Shown here: one piece after another, positions 45,098 to 54,389 of the stretch | Position numbering within the stretch: position 1 is the stretch's first letter | How the letters are laid out: every line of letters starts with the position of its first letter | DNA from: Actinokineospora xionganensis | GTDB taxonomy: Bacteria; Actinomycetota; Actinomycetes; Mycobacteriales; Pseudonocardiaceae | DNA length: 64,000 nucleotides | Assembly: GCF_014323725.1 (NCBI RefSeq) | Contig: NZ_JABVED010000002.1 | Coordinates: 124,001 to 188,000 of the forward strand | Reading direction: 5' to 3' | Made by a program: the position numbers and the translations under genes | The notes under the pieces: generated by a model | Databases searched by the model: none | The model's input: the letters and a program-made list of their open reading frames with translations, nothing else | Told to the model about the DNA's origin: nothing

Positions 45098-46045
45098 GTG
45101 GACCACGGACGTGGGTTCCGCCTGCGGTTGGATGGGCGCGTGGACCCCGCCGCGATCATCGCCGAGCACGCCGCCCGCGTCGGCGCGTCGGATCCCCTGC
45201 TGCCCGCCCCCGCGGACTTCCGTGCGGGGACGCGGTTGTCGGTCGACGGCGGAGAGGCGGTCACCTGGTTTCAGCACCTGCCGGTGGGGCTGGCGGCCAG
45301 GAGTTGGGAGCCTGCGCGCACGCACCGGATGGACGTCCGGCTGGCGGGCGACGACCGGGCCACCGTGCTCGGCGCGCTGCTGGACCAGTGGCTGGAGTCG
45401 ATCAGGGACACGGTCGCGCCCGGCGACAAGGACTCCGCGGCGGTGATCGAACTGCCGAGCCGGGACACCGAGGCGGTGTCGGCGCTGGTCCACCGCGGGT
45501 TCGTGCCGTGCAGCGTGCTCGCGGTACGCAAGGCCTGCCGCGGCGGGCCGCCAGGCGACCCGGGTGTTCGCGTCCGGGCGGCGACCGCGGCGGATCTGGC
45601 GGTGGCGACCGAGCTGAACCTGGCGGTCGTGCGCTTCGACGCGCCCTTCGGCAAGATCACGCCGCGCGAGAGCACCGCGGAGGTGCTGCGCAACCAACTC
45701 CTGTTCCTGCTCGGTCAGCCGGAGCCGCTGGTGTGGCTGGCCGAACGTGCGGGCCGGGTGGTGGGCATGGTCCACATCCAGCTGCCGCCGGTGTCGAACT
45801 GGGCGAGCGGCTACGTCGCCGCGTCCGCCACGGGTTACCTCGGCTGCCTCGGTGTGGTCGAGTCCGAGCGCGGCGGCGGGGTCGGCGCGGCCCTCGCCGC
45901 CCACGCGCACGCCGTCATCGACGCCGCGGGCCCGCCGGTGACGCTGCTGCACCACGCTCTGGCCAACCCGTACTCGACACCGTTCTGGTACGCCATGGGC
46001 TACCGGCCGCTGTGGACCACCTGGATCCGCCGCCCCACCTTCTGA
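45098..46045 (+). CDS. GNAT family N-acetyltransferase
   Basis: A 315-residue protein. The C-terminal GNAT domain (about 145-300) has YLGCLGVVESERGGGVGAAL, which provides the acetyl-CoA-binding Gly-rich loop, and ends LANPYSTPFWYAMGYRPL. The N-terminal 140 residues may be a second, degenerate GNAT half. The GTG start at 45098 is forced because an in-frame TGA lies at 45092-45094. Substrate unknown. It converges with the winged-helix gene across a 21-bp tandem repeat. Confidence 0.75.
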   Translation: MDHGRGFRLRLDGRVDPAAIIAEHAARVGASDPLLPAPADFRAGTRLSVDGGEAVTWFQHLPVGLAARSWEPARTHRMDVRLAGDDRATVLGALLDQWLESIRDTVAPGDKDSAAVIELPSRDTEAVSALVHRGFVPCSVLAVRKACRGGPPGDPGVRVRAATAADLAVATELNLAVVRFDAPFGKITPRESTAEVLRNQLLFLLGQPEPLVWLAERAGRVVGMVHIQLPPVSNWASGYVAASATGYLGCLGVVESERGGGVGAALAAHAHAVIDAAGPPVTLLHHALANPYSTPFWYAMGYRPLWTTWIRRPTF

Positions 46046-46049
46046 CCCG

Positions 46050-46133
46050 CGAGTCCCACGTTCAAAACACCGAGTTCCACGTTCACGACACCGAGTTCCA
46101 CGCCCAGGACATCGAGTTCGCAGTTCAGTCCCC
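46050..46133. repeat. four tandem 21-bp repeats between convergent genes
   Basis: Units at 46050-46070, 46071-46091, 46092-46112 and 46113-46133 share the pattern CGAGTTCCACGTTCACGACAC, with drift in the first and last copies. The last copy reaches the stop codon of the winged-helix gene. There are no spacers, so it is not a CRISPR. It may be a dispersed minisatellite at gene 3' ends. Confidence 0.85.
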
Positions 46134-47105
46134 GAGGAACCTCGCGATGTCGGCGATCTCCGCGTCCACCGCGTCGGTGGTGCCCTTGGGCAGCCGCCCG
46201 AACGACTCGACCTCCACCTTCCCGCGCGTGCGACGCCAGGTCGCGACCGCGCGGCCGTCGACCAGCACGGCGGGCATGACGAATCCGCCGCCCGCCTGGA
46301 GCTTGCGGGCGTGCTCGGCGGGCACCGGGCGGTCGCGGTAGCCGAGGAGATAGGCGTCGAAGTGGCCGACCAGCCGGACGGTCCGGCCGGGATCGGCGGC
46401 AGGCGGCGGTTCCTCGGCGTCGTTGAACCCGGAACGGGCCTTCCCCAACGGCAGGCCCGACCAGGTGGCGAAGTCCTCTGCGGAAGCGGGCGCGTGGCCT
46501 GCCAGGTACCGCTGCGCGAGTCGGGTGAGCGCACGCGGCTCGTCGACGGCGGGAAGATCTCCGAACCGCACGTAGGTCGGCTCGTCGTCACCGCGGTCGG
46601 GGCCGCGGCGGATCAGACCGGTCATCGCCGCGTAGGCGATCAGGTGGGCGGGCGCCTGGGTTCGGGGGTCCAGGTCGATGCCCTCGGCGCGCAGTGTCTC
46701 GACCAGTTCGGCCCGGGTCCGAGGCTGGGCAGCGGCGTCGGCGATCACCTCGGCGCCGCGGGCGGAGAGGTCGTCGTCCAGACCGAGTCGGGATCGCCTG
46801 CCACGCAGGCCGTGGGCGAACCGCGGACCGAGCAGCGCGACGATCCAGCCCGCGTCCTCGGCAGCGAGCATGTGCAGGGTTCCGCGCATTGCCCAGGTGC
46901 GAATCACCTCCCCTGTGGCGACCGCGGTGTCGACGTCGGCGCGGCTCAGGCCGTCGGTTCGGGCGCGGACAGCGAGCCGGTTGGCCCGGACGTCCTGCCC
47001 CTGCAGGGCCACGACCCGGCGCACGGCTTCGGCGGCCGACGTCGGCCGTCGACCCGCGAGCCCCTGGGCGACAGTGCGCGCGACCAGCGGATTCACCGTC
47101 GTCAT
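46125..47105 (-). CDS. winged-helix protein of the AlkZ/YcaQ (HTH_42) family
   Basis: A 326-residue protein with tandem winged-helix domains. The ATG at 47103-47105 gives MTTVNPLVARTVAQGLAGR. It contains VVALQGQDVRANRLAVRAR, IRTWAMRGTLHMLAAED and a C-terminal VMPAVLVDGRAVATW, all typical of the family, which includes DNA glycosylases that unhook interstrand crosslinks (AlkZ, YcaQ). The Gln-x-Gln in ALQGQDV sits where those enzymes carry their catalytic QxQ/QxD motif. A repair or toxin-immunity role is possible but not proven. Confidence 0.75.
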   Translation of the reverse strand: MTTVNPLVARTVAQGLAGRRPTSAAEAVRRVVALQGQDVRANRLAVRARTDGLSRADVDTAVATGEVIRTWAMRGTLHMLAAEDAGWIVALLGPRFAHGLRGRRSRLGLDDDLSARGAEVIADAAAQPRTRAELVETLRAEGIDLDPRTQAPAHLIAYAAMTGLIRRGPDRGDDEPTYVRFGDLPAVDEPRALTRLAQRYLAGHAPASAEDFATWSGLPLGKARSGFNDAEEPPPAADPGRTVRLVGHFDAYLLGYRDRPVPAEHARKLQAGGGFVMPAVLVDGRAVATWRRTRGKVEVESFGRLPKGTTDAVDAEIADIARFLGD

Positions 47106-47232
47106 GGCCCAGAAGGTAGCGGTCATGGGTCCGATCGGGGAAAGTTCGGCGATCGCGGCAACCTTTCGGCGCTCCCCACGGTCTAGGGGGTGGATCGGGA
47201 CGTGAATCGGCGCGGATGGGGGGTGTGGCGGC

Positions 47233-47757
47233 ATGCGGGAGGACCTGGATTTCGACGGGTTCGTCCGGGAGCGGTACGACCAGCTCCTGCGTTACGCCGT
47301 GATGCTCACCGGGCGCCGCTGGGACGCCGAAGAGGTCCTGCAGGAAGCGCTGGTGCGCTGCCTTAAGAGATGGCGCAAGGTTCCCGCGGACAACGCGGTC
47401 GCCTACGCGCGCAAGGCGATCTACCACGAGTTTCTGCGCTCGGCCAAGCGCAAACCCCTGGTGACGCTCGACGAGATCGCCGGACAGTTGGACCTCGAGG
47501 ATTTCGCGGGTGCCGTGGTGGCGCGCGAACACGTCCTGGCGGTCCTGCAGATACTGCCGCCGCGCCAGCGGGCCGCCGTGGTCGCACGGTTCTGGCTGGA
47601 TCTGACCGAGGCGCAGACCGCGGTCGAGTTGGGGTGTTCGGTCGGCACCGTCAAATCACTGACCAGCCGGGGGCTGGCGAAGGTCAGGGAAACGTGGAAG
47701 GCGGGGGCCGTGGAGCACGCCACGGTAGTCACTTCGCCGGGGAGGAGGTGGGCATGA
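47233..47757 (+). CDS. ECF RNA polymerase sigma factor (SigE-like)
   Basis: A 174-residue ECF sigma factor. Region 2 (DFDGFVRERYDQLLRYAVML to CLKRWRKV) and region 4 (LAVLQILPPRQRAAVVARFW, then TEAQTAVELGCSVGTVKSLT) are clear. The family is typical of actinomycete SigE-type factors with membrane partners. Its stop overlaps the start of the next gene (ATGA), indicating co-translation with its likely regulator. Confidence 0.88.
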   Translation: MREDLDFDGFVRERYDQLLRYAVMLTGRRWDAEEVLQEALVRCLKRWRKVPADNAVAYARKAIYHEFLRSAKRKPLVTLDEIAGQLDLEDFAGAVVAREHVLAVLQILPPRQRAAVVARFWLDLTEAQTAVELGCSVGTVKSLTSRGLAKVRETWKAGAVEHATVVTSPGRRWA

Positions 47758-48953
47758 TCGCGGACGAGCAGGATCGGACCGTGGCCCGGCTCCGCCACGA
47801 ACTGGGGGCCATGGACGTGCATGCGCACGTCGATCAGGTCGACCGGATGCTGCGCAGGGTGCACACCCGCAGGCGCGAACAGCGGCAGCACACGGTCCAG
47901 ATAGTGGCGGCGCTGGCCGTCGTGCTGATCGCGGTGGCGGGCGCGTTCGTCGTGAGCTGGCGGCAGGCCGAGCCCGATCTGGCGACACCGGCCGCGCCGG
48001 TGGTCGAGTGGCCGATGCGCGGCAACCTCGTGGGCGACATGGCGCTGCACGAGCGGGCTGAGGCGCTCTGGCGCGGCGCCGGGGAGAACGGGCCCACCGG
48101 GCCGGTGCGGACGATCTACGCGGGCAAGCGGGTAGACCGGTCGGCGAGCATGGTGGTCATCGCCATGGTCGCGCCGATGGACGGCGGACGCAGCCGGGTG
48201 GCCTTCGTGACCAGCGCGGTCAGCATCCACGGCGTCGCCGACGAGACGAAGCTGTTCCTGCGGGCGGTGACGACGGCGGAGCCGGGCCAGCGGGCCATCG
48301 GCTTCATCGCGGCGAAGCCCGCGTCGGGCGACGAGGAACTGCGCGGTGGCGGCGCGGTCGGCTTCACGCTGGCCACGCCGGGGGCGACGGCGATCAAGTT
48401 CCGGTCGTCCACGTACGACATGGAGTTCGAGGAGGAACAGCCGATCGAGCCGGACGGCGTCGTGTGGCTCGTGGGCCAGACCGGGATGGCGGCGTGGAAC
48501 TCGACCGTGCAGGTGGCCGCACTGGCACCGATCGCGGTCCGGCTGGCGCCCGCCCTGACCGACCCGGACGTCGAGTCCGTGACGCTGACGACGGTGGGGC
48601 AGACCACCAAGGCGATCGGCGACGTCCGCCCGGGCGACTTGATCGTCACCGCGGAAGGGCTGGTCGGGGTGGCGGGCGCGGACGGCACGGTCGACACCGG
48701 GCTCACGGGGCTGAGCTCGATCGGCACGGTCCAGATCGCGCGGTCGAGCATTCCCGGCAACCTGGTCGAGCGGGCCGGGGTGCTGACCTTCGAGGCCACC
48801 GGGCCAGGAGAACTGCATCCTGGTAACCGGGTGGTGCTCGCCAACGGCGACCTGGTGATCAACTTGGGCAGGCTCGGCCAGGACCGCCTGGCCGTCGAGC
48901 GGCTGGTCGACCCGAACACGGTCACGACCGCGATGCGGGTCAGGCAGCGATGA
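47754..48953 (+). CDS. single-pass membrane protein, probable anti-sigma partner
   Basis: A 399-residue protein translated together with the sigma gene (overlap ATGA at 47754). The cytoplasmic N-terminus (RLRHELGAMDVHAHVDQVDR, about 60 residues, His-containing) precedes one transmembrane helix (IVAALAVVLIAVAGAFVV, about 52-70) and a large extracellular beta-rich domain. The layout fits an anti-sigma factor that senses an outside signal, but no zinc-binding anti-sigma motif is visible. The assignment rests mainly on gene order. Confidence 0.6.
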   Translation: MIADEQDRTVARLRHELGAMDVHAHVDQVDRMLRRVHTRRREQRQHTVQIVAALAVVLIAVAGAFVVSWRQAEPDLATPAAPVVEWPMRGNLVGDMALHERAEALWRGAGENGPTGPVRTIYAGKRVDRSASMVVIAMVAPMDGGRSRVAFVTSAVSIHGVADETKLFLRAVTTAEPGQRAIGFIAAKPASGDEELRGGGAVGFTLATPGATAIKFRSSTYDMEFEEEQPIEPDGVVWLVGQTGMAAWNSTVQVAALAPIAVRLAPALTDPDVESVTLTTVGQTTKAIGDVRPGDLIVTAEGLVGVAGADGTVDTGLTGLSSIGTVQIARSSIPGNLVERAGVLTFEATGPGELHPGNRVVLANGDLVINLGRLGQDRLAVERLVDPNTVTTAMRVRQR

Positions 48954-49009
48954 ACAGACTCACAACCGCGGCGGGGGTGGAGCGCCAGCCCCACCCCCGC
49001 CATACCGGA

Positions 49010-49570
49010 TCAGTTCGGCGATGCCCAACCGTCGCCCCACACTCTGGAGGGTCCCCAGTCCTTGGTCAGGCGGAAGTAGTGCTCGTTGTACGGGTTGAGG
49101 CCGTGCCAGCAGTACCCGTAGTAGTACCCGTCGAGCTTGTACCGGACGGGCAGGCCGATGCGGGTGTCGACGCCGTAGGCGTTCCACATCTCGACCTTGA
49201 TCTCACGCCACCAGTAGCTCGGATCCGTGCTGCCGGTCGCGCGGAGGTTCACGCAGGCGGTGCCGTTGTACGACGGCCAGAACGAGCGGGAAGCCAGGCT
49301 CGTCGAGAAGTCGTACGAGAAGTTGAACGGCAGGTAGTAGGCCGCGACCGTGTACTGCGATGTGGCTCCCGGACGATCCTTCCCATCGTCCGGGAGCAAA
49401 TCCACCCAGGGCGCGTTCGGGTCCGGTCGACCAGGCACCCGCTGCGCCGCGTCCGGCCGGTCCCGCTGATTCTTTCCGTCATCGGCGGCCGCGCTCGGCG
49501 CCGACACCGTAATAGACAGTATTGACAGTCCGACTAGCAAAAGACGCTTGATTTTCGAAGACAACACCAT
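49010..49570 (-). CDS. secreted protein of unknown function
   Basis: A 186-residue protein with a signal peptide (SKIKRLLLVGLSILSITVSA, cleavage near SAAADD), a polar linker and a Tyr/Trp-rich folded domain with two cysteines (GTACVNL and YYYGYCWHG) that could form a disulfide. GGAGGGAG precedes the ATG at 49568-49570. No family recognised. It is monocistronic, with convergent orientation to the membrane protein. Confidence 0.6.
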   Translation of the reverse strand: MVLSSKIKRLLLVGLSILSITVSAPSAAADDGKNQRDRPDAAQRVPGRPDPNAPWVDLLPDDGKDRPGATSQYTVAAYYLPFNFSYDFSTSLASRSFWPSYNGTACVNLRATGSTDPSYWWREIKVEMWNAYGVDTRIGLPVRYKLDGYYYGYCWHGLNPYNEHYFRLTKDWGPSRVWGDGWASPN

Positions 49571-50104
49571 TACTCCCTCCCGGAGTCAGGAATGGAAAGT
49601 TAGTCACAGAGCATGGTGGTACACGTCCATCTTTCGGGTGACACCAGGTCGACGCTTCGCGCGTCGGCCGGAAAGTGCGACAAATGGCCGCAGGCGTTCA
49701 GTCCAAAGAGAGCAACGCGTGATCGCATCCGGCATATCCGGGGAACGCCGAGGTCGCGGTCCCGCCACTGGCCGGCAGGGGCGCCCTGCGGCGGGACCGC
49801 GGGCGAACGCATCCTCGTTGGGGCACTCCCGACCCCGCATTCGCCGGGCGAAATCCTGCCCGACGTCCGGCGGACACCAACAATTCACAGAATTTCAGCG
49901 ACTGGGGACTGAAATTTAAAGAGACGTCCGCCGGGAAAGTTGAAACCCGGCGGCACCTCCCGATCGCGCTGCCCTCGCGCGCGATGGGGACCGGGTCCGG
50001 CCGCATTTGCAGGGATGCGGCCGGGCCCGCCTTAATTCAACGGGCCGACCGATGACATAAGAAGTAATTGGTGTGACCACGCCAGCGGTGGCGGACCCGG
50101 GACA
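49571..50104. other. long intergenic region with two hairpins, no gene
   Basis: About 530 bases with lower GC than its surroundings and no convincing coding sequence; the short frames lack ribosome binding sites and family features. A hairpin with arms 49993-50006 and 50015-50028 (14 bp, one G-T pair) and another near 49928-49952 (CGCCGGG/CCCGGCG) are present. The promoter of the secreted protein should lie at the left end. No att sites or repeats are obvious. Confidence 0.5.
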
Positions 50105-50154
50105 CAACGAAACAAGCCTATGACCGTCGCACAGGTCATAGGCTTGTTTCGTTG
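50105..50154 (-). terminator. terminator of tRNA-Tyr
   Basis: A perfect 21-bp stem (arms 50105-50125 and 50134-50154, core CGAAACAAGCCTATGACC) with an eight-base loop, starting three bases after the tRNA 3' end. It is unusually long and perfect for a tRNA terminator. Confidence 0.85.
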
Positions 50155-50157
50155 GTG

Positions 50158-50238
50158 TGGCGGGTGAAGGATTCGAACCTTCGAAGCTTTCGCGACGGAT
50201 TTACAGTCCGCTCCCATTGGCCGCTCGGGCAACCCGCC
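50158..50238 (-). tRNA. tRNA-Tyr (GTA anticodon)
   Basis: An 81-base class II tRNA with a long variable arm: acceptor GGCGGGT/ACCCGCC, D arm TGCCCGAGCGG, anticodon loop CTGTAAA (anticodon GTA) closed by GCGGA/TCCGT, variable arm, T arm GGTTCGAATCC. CCA is not encoded. Confidence 0.94.
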
Positions 50239-50371
50239 GGGTTCGTCCAGCGCCGCTGGACGGAGGGAACAATACCCAACCCCCTCCACCGGGTTCCAAT
50301 CGGTACCCCCAGTGCCGCGCGGCGGTAGCATCCTGGCCACCAGAACCCCTTGATGTGGAGGTGCGAGACAC

Positions 50372-50863
50372 GTGGCGGACCCGTCTTTCGACGTGGTGAG
50401 CAAGGTCGACCGGCAGGAGGTGGACAACGCGCTCAACCAGGCCGCGAAGGAACTGTCCACTCGGTTCGACTTCCGCAACACCGGCGCCCAGGTGAGCTGG
50501 AGCGGTGACGAGGCGATCACCTTCCAGGCCGACACCGAGGAGCGCTGCGCGGCGGCGATCGAGGTGTTCAAAGAGAAGCTGATCAAGCGCAACATCTCCC
50601 AGAAGGCATTCGACGTCGAGGAGCCCGCGCTCTCCGGCAAGGTCTATAAGGTCACCGGCACCCTGGTGCAGGGCATCTCCTCGGAGAAGGCCAAGGAGAT
50701 CGCCAAGAAGATCCGTGAGGAAGGCCCGAAGGGCGTCCAGGCCCAGATCCAGGGCGACCAACTGCGGGTCACCGGCAAGAAAAAGGACCACCTGCAGGAC
50801 GTCATCACCCTGCTCAAGACCGGCGACTTCGGGATCGCTCTGCAGTTCACGAACTACCGGTAA
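50372..50863 (+). CDS. yajQ: YajQ family (UPF0234) nucleotide-binding protein
   Basis: A 163-residue protein, full length for the family. [20 protein letters not shown] and the C-terminal [18 protein letters not shown] are diagnostic. Family members bind nucleotides such as cyclic-di-GMP or tRNA/GTP; the role here is unknown. GTG start at 50372. The presence of an EAL protein nearby makes a cyclic-di-GMP link worth noting, though not demonstrated. Confidence 0.9.
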   Translation: MADPSFDVVSKVDRQEVDNALNQAAKELSTRFDFRNTGAQVSWSGDEAITFQADTEERCAAAIEVFKEKLIKRNISQKAFDVEEPALSGKVYKVTGTLVQGISSEKAKEIAKKIREEGPKGVQAQIQGDQLRVTGKKKDHLQDVITLLKTGDFGIALQFTNYR

Positions 50864-50939
50864 GCAAGATGGGAGACCCCGGCGGGGTGTCTCGGCGGCA
50901 AGGTGGAGATTCACCCCCGTCCCCCTGCCGGAGGTCGCC

Positions 50940-51158
50940 ATGAGTGAGCACGACAAAGGCATCATCGACGTCGACGACATCGAGCGTCGGCTCTCGTTCG
51001 TGATGCGGTCGATCGATGTCGCGCTGGCGTTGCGCGACCGGGCGCGGTTCCACCGGGCGTGCGCGCTGCGGCGCGATTTGCTCACATTGCGGGCGAAAGC
51101 GGTAAACGAAAGCGGCCGAGGCTCGATGCTGGACGAGACACGACAGGAGCCGCGATGA
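50940..51158 (+). CDS. 72-residue conserved small protein with UVR-like helix pair
   Basis: ATG at 50940 follows GGAGG. The protein ([20 protein letters not shown], then [20 protein letters not shown]) has the charged helical pattern of UvrB/C-type UVR motifs. Its stop overlaps the rmlA start by four bases (ATGA), so the genes are coupled. Function unknown. Confidence 0.55.
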   Translation: MSEHDKGIIDVDDIERRLSFVMRSIDVALALRDRARFHRACALRRDLLTLRAKAVNESGRGSMLDETRQEPR

Positions 51159-52033
51159 AGGGCATCATCCTCGCCGGAGGAAGTGGGACGCGGCTGCATC
51201 CGATCACCCAAGCGGTGTCGAAGCAGCTGCTCCCGGTCTACGACAAACCCATGGTCTATTACCCGCTGTCGGTGCTGATGCTGGCAGGCATCCGGGACAT
51301 CCTGATCATCTCGACCCCCACCGACCTGCCCAACTTCGAGCGCCTGCTGGGCGACGGCAGCCAACTGGGTGTGCGTTTCTCCTACGCCGTGCAGCCGGAG
51401 CCCAACGGGCTGGCGGAGGCGTTCATCATCGGTGAGGAGTTCATCGGCGAAGACCCGGTCGCGCTGATCCTGGGCGACAACATCTTCTTCGGGCAGAACT
51501 TCTCCCACCAGCTCCACGAGAGCGTCACCACGCTGGACGGCGCCGTGCTGTTCGGCTACCGCGTGAAGGACCCCGAGCGGTACGGCGTCGGCGAGGTCGA
51601 CGCCGAGGGCACGCTGGTGTCGATCGAAGAGAAGCCGGCGAAGCCCAGGTCGAACCGGGCCATCACCGGTCTGTACTTCTACGACAACGACGTCGTCAAG
51701 ATCGCCAAGAACCTGCGGCCGTCGCCGCGGGGCGAACTGGAGATCACCGACGTCAACCTGGAGTACCTGCGGCAAGGGCGGGCCAAGTTGGTGGACCTGG
51801 GGCGCGGGTTCGCGTGGCTGGACACCGGCACTCACGACTCGCTGCTGGAGGCCGGGCAGTTCGTGCAGGTTCTGGAGCACCGGACGGGGGTTCGGGTGGC
51901 TTGCCTTGAGGAAGTCGCACTGGAGCGCGGGTTCATCACGGCGGACGAGTGCTATGCGCTGGGCGAGAAGCTGGCGAAGTCGGGGTATGGGGAGTACGTG
52001 ATGGCCGTGGCGAAGGCTGCTGGGGCTCGCTAG
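51155..52033 (+). CDS. rmlA: glucose-1-phosphate thymidylyltransferase
   Basis: A 292-residue enzyme making dTDP-glucose from glucose-1-phosphate and dTTP, first step of dTDP-rhamnose and other deoxysugar pathways. [37 protein letters not shown] and [10 protein letters not shown] are canonical. The ATG at 51155 was chosen over earlier in-frame starts because it gives the standard N-terminus. The other rml genes are not nearby. Confidence 0.93.
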   Translation: MKGIILAGGSGTRLHPITQAVSKQLLPVYDKPMVYYPLSVLMLAGIRDILIISTPTDLPNFERLLGDGSQLGVRFSYAVQPEPNGLAEAFIIGEEFIGEDPVALILGDNIFFGQNFSHQLHESVTTLDGAVLFGYRVKDPERYGVGEVDAEGTLVSIEEKPAKPRSNRAITGLYFYDNDVVKIAKNLRPSPRGELEITDVNLEYLRQGRAKLVDLGRGFAWLDTGTHDSLLEAGQFVQVLEHRTGVRVACLEEVALERGFITADECYALGEKLAKSGYGEYVMAVAKAAGAR

Positions 52034-52110
52034 GTCGCTACACGGGGTGTCCTGTGGGGGGCTTGCCTGTTATTCGGGGTACTGACAGGCGAGTCGCCCA
52101 GACCACGGCG

Positions 52111-52962
52111 CTAGGCCTCGGCCATTGCCTCCAGGCGGGCGACGCGGTCGTCGATCGGTGGGTGGGTGGTGAACCTGCGGGCGAACCGGGCGTTGGTGCG
52201 GAACGGGTTTGCGATCATCAGGTGTGACTGCGAGACCAAAGCGGGTTCGGCGGGCAGTGGCGCGGCCTTGGTTCCGGCGTCCAGTTTGCGCAGGGCCATG
52301 GCGAGGCCCAGTGGGTCCCCGGTGAGTTTCGCGCCCGATTCGTCGGCCTGGTACTCCCTGGAGCGGCTTACGGCCATGCGGACGATGGTGGCCGCGACCG
52401 GGCCGAGCATGCCCACCACCAGCATGGCGATCGGGTTGTCGTCGTCATCGTCGCCGAAGAAGCCGGTGAGCATGGCTATGCCGGCGATCATGCTGACCGC
52501 GCCTGCCAACGCGCCCGCTACGCAGGAGATGAGGATGTCGCGGTTGTAGACGTGGGACAGCTCGTGGGCGAGGACGCCGCGCAGTTCGCGTTCGTCGAGT
52601 AGGTCCAGCAAACCCGTGGTGCAGCAGATCGCGGCGGTGCGGGGGTTGCGGCCGGTGGCGAAGGCGTTGGGGGCGAGGGTGTGGCTGAGGTAGAGGCGCG
52701 GCATCGGCTGGCGGGCGGCCGTGGCCAGCTCCGCGACGATTCGGTACAGCGCCGGGTGCTCAGCCTGGGAGACCGGTCGGGCACGCATCACCCGGAGTGC
52801 GATTTTGTCCGAGTTGATGAAGGCGTGGACGCTCAGCAGGACCGCCACACCGCCGCCGATGATCAGCGCGGTGCGCCCGAACAGGGAGCTGACCAGCAGG
52901 ATCAGCGTGCTCATGCCGCCCAGCAGCAGAACGGTCTTGAGCCCGTTGCCATGCCACTGCAC
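52111..52962 (-). CDS. htpX: HtpX-like membrane zinc metalloprotease (M48)
   Basis: A 283-residue membrane protease involved in quality control of membrane proteins. The GTG at 52960-52962 follows GGGGAGG. Two N-terminal membrane helices precede the zinc motif LAHELSHV, and the glutamate ligand lies in [10 protein letters not shown]. More hydrophobic segments follow. The C-terminal [15 protein letters not shown] is typical of bacterial HtpX. It converges with rmlA. Confidence 0.87.
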   Translation of the reverse strand: MQWHGNGLKTVLLLGGMSTLILLVSSLFGRTALIIGGGVAVLLSVHAFINSDKIALRVMRARPVSQAEHPALYRIVAELATAARQPMPRLYLSHTLAPNAFATGRNPRTAAICCTTGLLDLLDERELRGVLAHELSHVYNRDILISCVAGALAGAVSMIAGIAMLTGFFGDDDDDNPIAMLVVGMLGPVAATIVRMAVSRSREYQADESGAKLTGDPLGLAMALRKLDAGTKAAPLPAEPALVSQSHLMIANPFRTNARFARRFTTHPPIDDRVARLEAMAEA

Positions 52963-53033
52963 GTTGTCGCCTCCCCGATGTAAAGCTCCTGTTGGGTCCG
53001 GAAGACAAACGCCCGTGCCTACTGAGAAGTTCC

Positions 53034-53819
53034 TCAGTTGCCGCTCTCGCCCAGCCGCCAGTATGTGGTGGGCCGCACACGCTGCCTCGGGTAGCCGCGT
53101 TCGTCGAGCAGGTGGGCGCGGACGGCGAGCATCGCGGTGCGCTCCCCCGCCATCCACACCTCGGGCAGGCCATCGGGCAGTTCCGCGGCCCGGATGGCGT
53201 CGACGAGGACCGTGCTCTCACCCGCGGGCACGCCGTCGCGGTGCAGCCAGGTGAGGTCGAGGCCGGGGTGTTCCTCGGCGGCGTCGGCGACCTCGACGAA
53301 CGCCAGCACGGGCTTGCCCTTCGGAAGGACGTCCAGAATCGCGCTGATGGCGGGCAGCGCGGTCTCGTCCCCGGCGAGCAGGTACCAGTCGGCGGCCGGG
53401 TCGGGCTGGTAGGCGGGCGAGGGGCCGACGAAGATCAGTTCGTCGCCGACCTTGGCACGCTCCGCCCAGGCGGACGCGGGACCGCAGTCGCCGTGCAGGA
53501 CGAAGTCGAAGTCGACCTCGTTGGTCACCGGGTCGTGCCTGCGGATCGTGTACGTGCGGGTCAGCGGGCGGACCTGGGACCACAGGGCGCGCGCGGACTC
53601 GAGCGTCAGCGGCTCGGGCAGCACGAGGTCGTCGGGGTAGAAGTAGAGCATCACGTTCTGGTCGGTCCCGGCGCCCGCGAGGTCGGCCAGGGAGTCGCCC
53701 TGGACCGTGACCCTCGCCATGTGCGGGGTGATCCGCTCGACCCGGACCACGGGGACGCGCCAGAGGCGGGTCTCCTGCCTGCGGGAGCGGCGGCGGGCGG
53801 GGGTTTCGTTCGCGTTCAT
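53034..53819 (-). CDS. siderophore-interacting flavoprotein (SIP family)
   Basis: A 261-residue FAD/NAD(P)H reductase-like protein that releases iron from ferric siderophores. [19 protein letters not shown], the FAD-binding [25 protein letters not shown] and [13 protein letters not shown] match the family. I prefer the ATG at 53817-53819 (GAGG nine bases upstream); an ATG three codons earlier is also possible. Divergent from the DUF6228-like gene, with 51 bases between. Confidence 0.85.
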   Translation of the reverse strand: MNANETPARRRSRRQETRLWRVPVVRVERITPHMARVTVQGDSLADLAGAGTDQNVMLYFYPDDLVLPEPLTLESARALWSQVRPLTRTYTIRRHDPVTNEVDFDFVLHGDCGPASAWAERAKVGDELIFVGPSPAYQPDPAADWYLLAGDETALPAISAILDVLPKGKPVLAFVEVADAAEEHPGLDLTWLHRDGVPAGESTVLVDAIRAAELPDGLPEVWMAGERTAMLAVRAHLLDERGYPRQRVRPTTYWRLGESGN

Positions 53820-53870
53820 CGGTGCCATCCTCACTCGCCGGGTTTCGGCAGGTTTATCGAGGGTGCGGGT

Positions 53871-54389
53871 TTGAAGTTCGCCGATGACCGTGCGCACAGG
53901 TTCGAGGTCCAGGAGACCACCGCGAATCGGCTCGCGGAGTTTCGACCGGATGCCCGAGCCGGTATGACGTGCGTCTTCGATCCGGACGATCCCGACGCGG
54001 TCTCGATCGGCCTCGACACCTGGGTTCGGCTCTGGAACCCGCACGACCCGTATGGGGATGGGCACGTCCTCGCCGTGTGCGTGGAACTGGGCGCTCCGGG
54101 CATGAGCGCTGCCTTGCACTCGCTGAAGATGGCTAGGAGCGACCTTGGCGAGTTCCTGTGTGCCACGGCCGCGGAGACAATACGAGCGCCCCGCCGGTGG
54201 ACCTCGGACGACGCGGACCTCACGGTGGAGGTGGAGCCGCCAAGCCGTGGACACGTCCGGGTCACCTGGACTCTCCGCCCCTGGCGCGGTGCGGACGGCG
54301 CGTGGTCGGCATGCGTGCGGCTCGACGTCGAGGGTGGCGCGGAACTCGATCAGCTCGGCGGCGAGATCCACCGGCTCCTCCATCGCTAG
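53871..54389 (+). CDS. DUF6228-like hypothetical protein
   Basis: A 172-residue protein read from TTG at 53871 (GAGGG just upstream). It has VELGAPGMSAALHSLKMARS, LGEFLCATAA, APRRWTSDDADLTVEVEP and RGHVRVTWTLRPWRG, the layout of the DUF6228 family. Function unknown. It overlaps the convergent guaB gene by four bases at the stop codons. Confidence 0.6.
   Translation: MKFADDRAHRFEVQETTANRLAEFRPDARAGMTCVFDPDDPDAVSIGLDTWVRLWNPHDPYGDGHVLAVCVELGAPGMSAALHSLKMARSDLGEFLCATAAETIRAPRRWTSDDADLTVEVEPPSRGHVRVTWTLRPWRGADGAWSACVRLDVEGGAELDQLGGEIHRLLHR

Noticed and set aside
46050-46133. CRISPR array
   Set aside because: The units are contiguous 21-bp repeats with no spacers, and there are no cas genes; elsewhere no regularly spaced repeats were seen.
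47233-48953. Antibiotic biosynthesis or phage region
   Set aside because: No synthase modules, integrases, transposases or phage structural genes were found anywhere in the window.
49600-50107. Short frames in the gap before tRNA-Tyr as genes
   Set aside because: No ribosome binding sites, unusual composition and no family features.
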